A DNA stretch of 64,000 nucleotides. Origin: Bifidobacterium subtile. GTDB lineage: Bacteria > Actinomycetota > Actinomycetes > Actinomycetales > Bifidobacteriaceae. Numbering within the stretch: the first letter of the stretch is position 1; the number at the start of each line of letters is the position of its first letter. The notes beneath the pieces are model-generated. The model saw only the letters and a list, made by a program, of their open reading frames with translations. It had not been told where the DNA came from and searched no databases. A program made the translations under genes and the position numbers. Shown piece after piece: positions 57,760-64,000 of this stretch. The stretch is taken from positions 124,001-188,000 of the forward strand of contig NZ_JGZR01000007.1 in the NCBI RefSeq assembly GCF_000741775.1, read 5' to 3'.

Positions 57760-58422
57760 ATGACCCAATCAAACCGACCAGTCGAAGACGCTTTCGCGGC
57801 GAGTCTGCGAACGTCCGATCTCACCGACAAGCAGCAGGCCGTGCTCACGGCATGCCTCGCACTGTTCTCGCGCAAGGGATTCGACGCCACCAGCACCAAG
57901 GACATCGCGCAGCTTGCGCACGTTTCCGAAGGGACCGTGTACAAGAAATACCGCAGCAAGCAGGGCCTGCTGGACGCGCTGCTCGCGCCGCTGGCCACCG
58001 TGGTGGTGCCGCGCCTCGCCAAGGAATTCATGGGGGAGATCGCTCGCAACGATTCCGCGGACTTTCGGGCGTTCTTGGATTTTATTGTGCGCGACCGCAT
58101 GGCCTTCGCCATATCCAATCGTCAGCTCATTCGCATCATGATCGGCAGAGTGCTCAACGACCCTCAGATGCTCACGACGGTGCTGGGGCAGTTCTCCGAT
58201 GCCATCACCGAGACGATCGAGCCAATTCTGAAGCGCTATCAGCAGGCGGGCCAGCTCGTCGATTGGCCCGCTACGACAATCATGCGCACCATCGCCTCCA
58301 CCGTCATCGGCACCACGATGCCTTGCATCCTTCTTGATACGGCAGACCTCGACATCGACTCCGCCACCGCCGAAGTAGTCGATTTCCTCGCGAAGGGGTT
58401 GTCGCCGGGTGAGAGTCGTTGA
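57760..58422 (+). CDS. TetR-family transcriptional regulator
   Basis: This 220-residue repressor has an N-terminal helix-turn-helix ('GFDATSTKDIAQLAHVSEGT' then 'VYKKYRSKQGLLDALL', about residues 45-85) and a variable ligand domain. It is the last gene of the exporter operon, 3 bases after the permease, and very probably binds the palindrome at 55547-55570. A hydrophobic drug or lipid may be the inducer; this is inference. Confidence 0.93.
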   Translation: MTQSNRPVEDAFAASLRTSDLTDKQQAVLTACLALFSRKGFDATSTKDIAQLAHVSEGTVYKKYRSKQGLLDALLAPLATVVVPRLAKEFMGEIARNDSADFRAFLDFIVRDRMAFAISNRQLIRIMIGRVLNDPQMLTTVLGQFSDAITETIEPILKRYQQAGQLVDWPATTIMRTIASTVIGTTMPCILLDTADLDIDSATAEVVDFLAKGLSPGESR

Positions 58423-59300
58423 ATTTTCTCATTTTTTGATGATTCATGCCAAAGATTCGGTTGCAGCTATCTTGTCTGATTATTTACTAAGCAGATTTTT
58501 GAGTGCAGTTGTCTAATGGGGTCTTTCGAGCATGTCGGCACATATCCGGGAATGACGGAATTCCAAGGGTTAGGTGAGCAATCAAATCGACTCGAATGGG
58601 TTTATACTTTTGCAAGTGCTTAATAGACGAAAAAAGTGCTGAGAAGATGAAAATACTAGGGGCAGATATCGCAAGAGCCACAAAACCACGTTTATTAAGC
58701 ACATTTTTCGTCTATTAAGCACTTCGGAAAGTAGACGGCGAATCTGGCACTCAACATTTTGGCGGAATATCGCGGTTCCAAAAGAATGAACTTTTTTCGT
58801 TTCATCGCATACGAAGGCTTTATTCACGAAAATGTGCTTAGTAAAATTGCGTGCAGCGGTCACATGCCAAGAAGGCTGCTGATAAAGGCTAAAATCCATA
58901 GTTTTCGCCCCCCCCAAAAAAAAGCTGCCGAAATATCTGTGGTTTTCGCACTTTTTCGCGGATGACCGAAAGACGTGTGTTGTGGCATGGTATCGTAGGG
59001 TTCCAGATGGAGATTCCTGATATGCCAAGGGGTCTAGGGTTTTGGAGAAAGGGTTACTGGCCTTGCTTTTGTGATGAATGATGGATGCGCGAGACGGCTG
59101 TGCTGTATGCATGGCTCGATCTCGTAGTGCGTGCGCGTTGAGGCGCATTGCCGCGCTCGTCCCATCACATCGCTTCGCAGACTAAGCCACGCCATACCAG
59201 GGTGTTGAGGCTGCGAGCGTCGGTTGGGTTTCACCGCATACCGTCAGCATCATTGAAACTCTTTGCAATGCGCCACATTTCATGATTGGACTGACCCACT
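58423..59300. other. 878-base AT-rich region upstream of ABC-F gene
   Basis: It is clearly lower in GC than its neighbours. It has repeated TTTAYTAAGCA-type units (58483-58500, 58692-58712, inverted at 58825-58845), a long inverted repeat at 58615-58723, and a C8-A9 homopolymer run (about 58908-58924). A minus-strand open frame (58582-59148) has no recognisable features and spans the repeats. The final 250 bases may be the leader of the ABC-F gene. Confidence 0.5.
58615..58723. repeat. 26-bp inverted repeat with AAGCAC units
   Basis: Arms 58615-58640 and 58698-58723 match over 26 bases with about two mismatches, separated by 57 bases. The arms contain GTGCTTAATAGACGAAAAA, of which partial copies lie at 58483 and 58825. 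Confidence 0.65.
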
Positions 59301-61373
59301 ATGGCGCATATACAAGTACTGACGTTGAATGACATCAGCTACGAATATCCCGGCTCTTCGACGCCGCTGTTCGAACATATCAGCGTGACTTTCCCTCCCG
59401 GATGGACTGCGGTGCTGGGCGATAACGGCATTGGCAAAACCACGTTGATGCAGATTGTGCTGGGACGTCTGAGGCCTGACAAGGGCAATATCGCGCCGAA
59501 ACCGGGCAGCCTCATCAGTACGTATTGCCCGCAGCGCACCGACGAAGCCCCAGAAAACCTTGAGGATTTCGCCATCGACTGGTCGCCGGAGACTTTGCGG
59601 ATACGCGAGGCATTGGGCATTGGCGATGACTGGGCGTATCGCTATGACAGCCTGTCAGGCGGCGAGGCGAAGCGGCTTCAGCTTGCTTGTGCGCTTTCGC
59701 TACGTCCCGACTTGCTGATTCTTGATGAGCCGACCAATCATGTCGATGAATCCACACGCTTGGCTATTGCCGAAGCGCTGCGCTCTTTCGGTGGCATAGG
59801 CATCGTGGTGTCGCATGACGTGGACCTGATCGAGGCCGTATGCTCGCGCTGCGTGGCATTCGAACGACGGCATGTGGAAGGCCGCAATGTCACTGCGATT
59901 CTGGAATTCGCTGGCGGATATAGCGATATGACAGTTCAGGTCGAGCGCCGCGACCGGGCAGCCAGCGATGCCGCAGCGAGTGCGAACAAGGAGGCGAAGC
60001 GTTTGCGGCGCATACGTGCCGAGCGCTTTCAGCAGGTGCAGAAGGCCGACGCGATCAAGCGGCACGGAGAGCGGATCGACCCCAAGGATCATGATGCGCG
60101 CAATCGCCGAATCGGCGCGAAGGCGCTGAGCCTCGACGCCAATCCCGCGCGGCAGTACGCACAGCTGGGCGGGCGTTTGGCTGCTGCCGATGAGCGTGCG
60201 GCGAGCATAGCGACTGCGGCGAAGCGCTACGACAGCCAGGTCTGGTTCGATATCGAGCCAAGCCATCGCCGGGAGCTGGTGCATCTGCCTGCGGGGGTTA
60301 TTCGTTATGGCTCTGACAAGATACTGACTGAGCCGGTCGTAGATCGGCAGGCACAGCTGACTCGATTGCGCGTCGTTTCGCAGGAGACTGGTTCGACGAT
60401 GGCCAGTTCGGCAATGGCTCACCCATCAGCGAGCGATTCGGTCATGGCTGACGCTGAAAGTTCGACGTCGGCTATTGATGATGCGGCCGATGTTACCACC
60501 GATACCGCAGATACCACTGCAACCAGTGGCACGAAAGTTGGATTTTTGTCCACGTCATTGCCGAAAACGACTGGCTCGGAGCCTGAGTCGATACTGCAGC
60601 AGCTAGAGCAGTCGCAAGAGTCGCCGCAAATCGCAGACGGCATAGCACTTGCAGCCGGAGCAGCGGATTCCCCTCGCGTGGGTGTGGCGATTCCCGTGCT
60701 GAGCGTCGGTCCGCAGGATCATATTGGCGTCGCCGGCCCGAACGGCGGCGGCAAGACCACGGTGGTGAATGCCGTGCTGAGAAGCCTGGTGAATCGGAAT
60801 AGGACCGACGGCCGGAACGAGGCAATCGGTCCGAGCACCGATAGCAGCCCAAGCGAGGCAAACAGCCAGAGCGGTCCGGACGAATCGAGCAGCCAGAATC
60901 AACCGAATAGTCAGCATGACCGGAATAACCGAAAAACCCCAAGCACTCAGAACATCCAGAATATCCATAGCATTTGGAGCAACGTGGATGAGGGCAATGA
61001 AGTGCCCTACCTCATGATTGCGCAGAACACCACCGACGATGATGCGAAGCGCGCGCTGACGCAGTTGCGCGAATTGCCAAGCGAAGTCAAATCGCAGGTC
61101 CTGAGCTCCTATGCCCAGCTCAACGCCGACCCGGACCGGCTGTCTGCCGGCGCATCGCCTTCGCCGGGGGAGCTGCGCAAACTGCTGCTGTGCCTGGGGA
61201 TCGCACGTCATCCGCAGCTCATCATCATGGATGAGCCGACCAATCACCTTGATCTGCATTCCAAACAGGCGTTGGCCGCAGCGCTGCAAGCCTACCCGGG
61301 TGCGCTGATCGTGGTCTCCCACGAGCGCTGGTTCCTGCGCCAAGTCGCTTCGACGCTATGGGAGGTCGGCTGA
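59301..61373 (+). CDS. ABC-F family ATPase with two large insertions
   Basis: A soluble protein with two ATP-binding domains and no membrane segment. Domain 1: 'GDNGIGKTT' (about residue 40), 'SLSGGEAKRLQ', 'LLILDEPTNHVD'. A basic linker with 'ANKEAKRLRRIRAERFQ' (about 230-250) resembles the ABC-F interdomain arm. Domain 2: 'GPNGGGKTT' (about 480), signature 'SPSPGELRK' and 'IIMDEPTNHLDL'. Insertions lie at about 360-460 and 495-565. It may protect ribosomes from antibiotics or act in translation; the type cannot be fixed. 690 residues. Confidence 0.85.
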   Translation: MAHIQVLTLNDISYEYPGSSTPLFEHISVTFPPGWTAVLGDNGIGKTTLMQIVLGRLRPDKGNIAPKPGSLISTYCPQRTDEAPENLEDFAIDWSPETLRIREALGIGDDWAYRYDSLSGGEAKRLQLACALSLRPDLLILDEPTNHVDESTRLAIAEALRSFGGIGIVVSHDVDLIEAVCSRCVAFERRHVEGRNVTAILEFAGGYSDMTVQVERRDRAASDAAASANKEAKRLRRIRAERFQQVQKADAIKRHGERIDPKDHDARNRRIGAKALSLDANPARQYAQLGGRLAAADERAASIATAAKRYDSQVWFDIEPSHRRELVHLPAGVIRYGSDKILTEPVVDRQAQLTRLRVVSQETGSTMASSAMAHPSASDSVMADAESSTSAIDDAADVTTDTADTTATSGTKVGFLSTSLPKTTGSEPESILQQLEQSQESPQIADGIALAAGAADSPRVGVAIPVLSVGPQDHIGVAGPNGGGKTTVVNAVLRSLVNRNRTDGRNEAIGPSTDSSPSEANSQSGPDESSSQNQPNSQHDRNNRKTPSTQNIQNIHSIWSNVDEGNEVPYLMIAQNTTDDDAKRALTQLRELPSEVKSQVLSSYAQLNADPDRLSAGASPSPGELRKLLLCLGIARHPQLIIMDEPTNHLDLHSKQALAAALQAYPGALIVVSHERWFLRQVASTLWEVG

Positions 61374-61463
61374 CCCAGGGGTGAACCAGGCTAGTGGCCG
61401 GGTCGGTCGCAGCATAGAACCGTTGGGAAAGCTGCACAGACGGGAAGCTGCACAGACGAGCCC

Positions 61464-61518
61464 GGATATATAGTGAAGCCCCGGCAGCATGTAGCTGCCG
61501 GGGCTTCACTATATATCC
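61464..61518. terminator. 25-bp bidirectional terminator hairpin
   Basis: A perfect 25-bp stem (61464-61488/61494-61518) with loop ATGTA lies between the convergent ABC-F gene and glnA. The outer AT-rich part and inner GC-rich part fit termination on both strands. Confidence 0.85.
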
Positions 61519-61586
61519 GCCATGACTGCCGTTAGCTATCTAGGAAACAGAAAACGCAAATTCCGAAGACAGCCAAACGCACTGAC

Positions 61587-63023
61587 TCAGATGTGGAAGT
61601 ACAGCTCGTACTCCAGCGGGGTCGGGGCGAGGCGGGCGAGATCGATTTCGCCGCGCTTCAGATCGAGCCACGTCTCAATGAGATCGTCGGTGAACACGTC
61701 GCCAGCGGTCAGGAAGTCGTGATCCTCTTCGAGAGCGTTCAGGGCTTCGGCGAGCGAACCCGGAACCTGCTTGATACCGGCATGCTCTTCCGGCGGCAGC
61801 TCATAGAGATCCTTGTCGACCGGGGCCGGGGGCTCGATGTGGTTGAGGATGCCGTCGATGCCGGACATCAGCTGCGCCGAGAAGGCGAGGAAGGGGTTCG
61901 AGGAGGGGTCAGGCGCACGGAACTCGATGCGCTTGGCAGCGGGGGAGGTGCCGGCCAGCGGGATACGGATAGCGGCGGAACGGTTCCTCGCGGAGTACAC
62001 CAGGTTGACCGGCGCTTCGAAGCCGGGGACCAGACGGTGATACGAGTTGAGCGAGGGGTTGGTGAAGGCCAGCACCGACGAAGCGTGCTTGATCAGACCG
62101 CCGACATACCAACGAGCGATATCGGAAAGCCCACCGTAGCCCTGCTCGTCGTAGAACAGCGGCTTGCCGTCCTTCCACAGGGACTGATGGCAGTGCATGC
62201 CGGTGCCGTTGTCGCCATTGATCGGCTTGGGCATGAAGGTGGCGGCCTTGCCAGCCAGCGCGGCAGTCTCGTGCACAACGTACTTGTACTTCATGAGATC
62301 GTCGCCCGCATGCTGCAGCGTATTGAAGCGATAGTTGATCTCTTGCTGGCCTGCGCCGGCGACCTCGTGGTGCGAACGCTCGAGAACCAGGCCGACCTTC
62401 TGCAGGTTGGCGACCATGTCGTCGCGCAGATCCTGGTTGTGGTCCTGCGGCGGAACGGGGAAGTAGCCGCCCTTGACGCGGTTCTTGAAGCCGATGTTCG
62501 GCGTGCCGTCCTCTTCGTACTCGGTGGCGCTGTTCCACGGAGCTTCGATGGAGTCGACCTCATAGAAAGAACGCTGCATCGAATTCTCGAAACGCACCTT
62601 GTCGAAGATGAAGAACTCGGCTTCGGGGGCGAAGGACGCAGTGTCGGCGATGCCGGTGGACTTCAGATACGACTCGGCCTTCGCGGCGACCTGACGGGGA
62701 TCACGGGAATAGGGCTCGCCGGTGACCGGATCGACGATGGAGAAGGCCACGTCGAGCGTCTTATGCTTGCGGAACGGATCGATGAACGCGGTGCTCACAT
62801 CGGGCACCAGATTCATATCGGACTCGTTAATCGCCTGGAATCCCTTGACGGAAGAGCCATCGAAGGGCATGCCATCGGTGAATGCATCCTTCAGGAATTC
62901 GCTGGCCGGCACGGTGAAGTGCTGCTGTACGCCGATCAGATCGGTAAAGCGTACGGAGACATACTCCACGCCTTCCTGATTGATGAGGGCCTCGGCATCG
63001 GCCTTAGTTTCAAGTGCAGTCAA
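61587..63023 (-). CDS. glnA: type I glutamine synthetase
   Basis: This dodecameric enzyme makes glutamine from glutamate, ammonium and ATP. '[16 protein letters not shown]' and '[15 protein letters not shown]' line the active site. The tyrosine in '[11 protein letters not shown]' is the adenylylation site used by GlnE, also in this window. TTG 63023 is chosen: AAGGAG is 7 bases upstream, giving [13 protein letters not shown] and 478 residues, the normal length. The open frame continues to 63059 without a ribosome site. Confidence 0.96.
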   Translation of the reverse strand: MTALETKADAEALINQEGVEYVSVRFTDLIGVQQHFTVPASEFLKDAFTDGMPFDGSSVKGFQAINESDMNLVPDVSTAFIDPFRKHKTLDVAFSIVDPVTGEPYSRDPRQVAAKAESYLKSTGIADTASFAPEAEFFIFDKVRFENSMQRSFYEVDSIEAPWNSATEYEEDGTPNIGFKNRVKGGYFPVPPQDHNQDLRDDMVANLQKVGLVLERSHHEVAGAGQQEINYRFNTLQHAGDDLMKYKYVVHETAALAGKAATFMPKPINGDNGTGMHCHQSLWKDGKPLFYDEQGYGGLSDIARWYVGGLIKHASSVLAFTNPSLNSYHRLVPGFEAPVNLVYSARNRSAAIRIPLAGTSPAAKRIEFRAPDPSSNPFLAFSAQLMSGIDGILNHIEPPAPVDKDLYELPPEEHAGIKQVPGSLAEALNALEEDHDFLTAGDVFTDDLIETWLDLKRGEIDLARLAPTPLEYELYFHI

Positions 63024-63096
63024 TGGACCGCTCCTTTCATGTGGACTTACGAAATCCAAGTGTAAAACAGAGGGTTTCTCCGGCTCGCGCGTCAGG

Positions 63097-63115
63097 TTAC
63101 GAACATGTTTCGTAA
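63097..63115. promoter_or_regulatory. palindromic site upstream of glnA
   Basis: TTACGAA (63097-63103) and TTCGTAA (63109-63115) form a perfect inverted repeat with a 5-base spacer, 74 bases upstream of the glnA start. A single TTACGAA half-site lies closer to the gene at about 63047. A nitrogen regulator site is possible but unproven. Confidence 0.5.
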
Positions 63116-63200
63116 ATCAGGTGCGCACGGTCTTTCCCAAAGGCGAACAGCTTGTGCCGAACACGGTGATTTATGAGTATTTGCAAGGCATGGGAGCAAA

Positions 63201-63244
63201 AAATAATGTGCCCCGCCAGCTATTGACGACGGGGCACATTATTT
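63201..63244 (-). terminator. terminator of the DUF4191 gene
   Basis: A perfect 15-bp stem (63201-63215/63230-63244) is followed, on the minus strand, by a run of T. It ends the transcript of the gene at 63287 and insulates glnA. Confidence 0.8.
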
Positions 63245-63286
63245 GCTATGGAAAAGGGAAAATTTAGTTCGAAGCTGCGAGAGGCA

Positions 63287-64000
63287 TCAGCGGCCACGCA
63301 TGGCGCGCCTGCTGATGCGCTGCGGGCGCGTGGGATCGATGCCCTTGGGAATGCCGAAGCCGGACTTCGTCTGCAGCGTGCGCAGTCGATCGTTGAGCAT
63401 GGCGAGCTCCTCCTTGGTCAGGATGAAGCGACGCCGAGGATGAATCTTCGCGATGAGCGCGTTCTTATGATTCGTCGGCTCGTAGCTTTTGCACTTGAGC
63501 ACGGCCTTGCGCAGCTCCTTGAGACGCACCTGCTTCTCACCCTTGCCCACCACGATACGGTAGACCGGGATGGCAGACCCGGCCGTCACGCCCTTGATGT
63601 TGTGCTCCTGGCGGTCCATCGCATGCATTACGCGGCCGTAATCGCCTTCGCCCAGCAGATAGACGCCGCTGTAGCCCGTGCCGCGCCAGATGGAGTCCTT
63701 GGTCTTGGGATCCATCCATACCGGCTCTTCGGGGAAGCTGTAGCCGGCCTTGTTGATATTGCTCAGCACGCTGATGGCCGCGCCCGGGCGCCCTTCGATG
63801 CGCGCGTAGCCGACTTTGTCGGCGCGATTGGTGAGCAGAATCGTGAAAAGAAGCACGCCCAGCATCGCTGCCGTGATCATGAGGAATATCCAGACGAACA
63901 CGGACCAGTGCATGAGCACGCCGGCCACGGCGAACACTATCACCGGCAGCAGGAAGGCGCTGGCCAAGAGCCAAGGCAGAGGCTTGTCTTCCGGAGCCGT
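63287..64000 (-). CDS. DUF4191 membrane protein (5' end outside window)
   Basis: The frame is open to the window edge (TAPEDKPLPWLLASAF) so the start lies beyond 64000. Two membrane helices (about 'LLASAFLLPVIVFAVAG' and 'FLMITAAMLGVLLFTILL') precede a cytosolic domain with 'IWRGTGYSGVYLLGEGDYGR' and a basic C-terminus. This matches the actinobacterial DUF4191 family, whose function is unknown. It lies upstream of glnA, its usual neighbour in related genomes as far as I recall. Confidence 0.85.
   Translation of the reverse strand, partial: TAPEDKPLPWLLASAFLLPVIVFAVAGVLMHWSVFVWIFLMITAAMLGVLLFTILLTNRADKVGYARIEGRPGAAISVLSNINKAGYSFPEEPVWMDPKTKDSIWRGTGYSGVYLLGEGDYGRVMHAMDRQEHNIKGVTAGSAIPVYRIVVGKGEKQVRLKELRKAVLKCKSYEPTNHKNALIAKIHPRRRFILTKEELAMLNDRLRTLQTKSGFGIPKGIDPTRPQRISRRAMRGR

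Noticed and set aside
58582..59148. A 188-residue minus-strand frame in the AT-rich gap
   Set aside because: It spans repeats and a homopolymer run, lacks a ribosome site and any recognisable domain.
61593..63065. A 490-residue open frame on the strand opposite glnA
   Set aside because: It mirrors glnA exactly, has no family features, and long antisense frames are expected opposite high-GC genes with strong third-position bias.

Overview
The window reads as chromosome of a Bifidobacterium: high-GC actinobacterial coding, a SufBDC-SufS-SufU-SufT Fe-S pathway, an actinobacterial GlgC/GT4 glycogen synthase pair, GlnA/GlnE nitrogen control, a TRIC-type channel and a DUF4191 membrane protein, with no sporulation, respiratory or phage module. 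The species cannot be fixed from sequence alone. Most of the window is ordinary core genome. The left edge cuts sufB and the right edge cuts a DUF4191 gene.

Layout: 1-6430 Fe-S assembly (sufB, sufD, sufC, then two large hairpin elements, then sufS, sufU, sufT). 6603-9199, minus strand: glgC, an rRNA/tRNA 2'-O-methyltransferase and tRNA-Leu(GAG). 9304-15153, plus strand: the conserved run rsmE-HIT-phoH-ybeY-CNNM/CBS-era. 15273-18602, minus strand: an acyl-CoA ligase and a membrane-anchored hydrolase. 19050-22742: rplY, ilvE, a TRIC channel, and rpsT on the minus strand. 23002-26592: lepA and hemW, separated by a tandem array that triplicates the hemW 5' end. 27055-29982: PEBP, xylulokinase and VOC proteins. 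30520-36646: gltBD. 36847-41753: a small membrane protein, glgA, an ABC ATPase, trmI and a histidine phosphatase. 41869-48311: metE, metF, glnE. 48345-54093: a decayed accessory island. 54273-58422: mrp, then a TetR-controlled DrrAB-like exporter. 59301-64000: an ABC-F protein, glnA (minus) and a partial DUF4191 gene.

The genes form coherent circuits. GltBD, GlnA (with the adenylylation tyrosine in place) and GlnE make the ammonium assimilation loop. MetE and MetF are translationally coupled for methionine synthesis. GlgC and GlgA feed glycogen. The TetR exporter has its own promoter and palindromic operator.

The most unusual signals are these. (1) A family of structured intergenic elements shares a core of two hairpins whose stems covary between copies. 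At 3.1-3.7 kb each copy is enclosed by long, near-perfect arms of its own sequence. At 24.9-25.2 kb the core lies in a 136-bp tandem repeat carrying copies of the hemW start. (2) The only full-length start of glgA is an ATA codon behind a strong ribosome binding site. (3) 49.0-53.4 kb holds a bacteriocin-type exporter gene broken by one nonsense codon, a histidine kinase/ABC-2 permease chimera, an Abi_2 remnant, and a RelE toxin with two frameshifts beside an antitoxin stub. (4) Many housekeeping enzymes carry low-complexity Ser/Ala/Asp/Gln-rich insertions.
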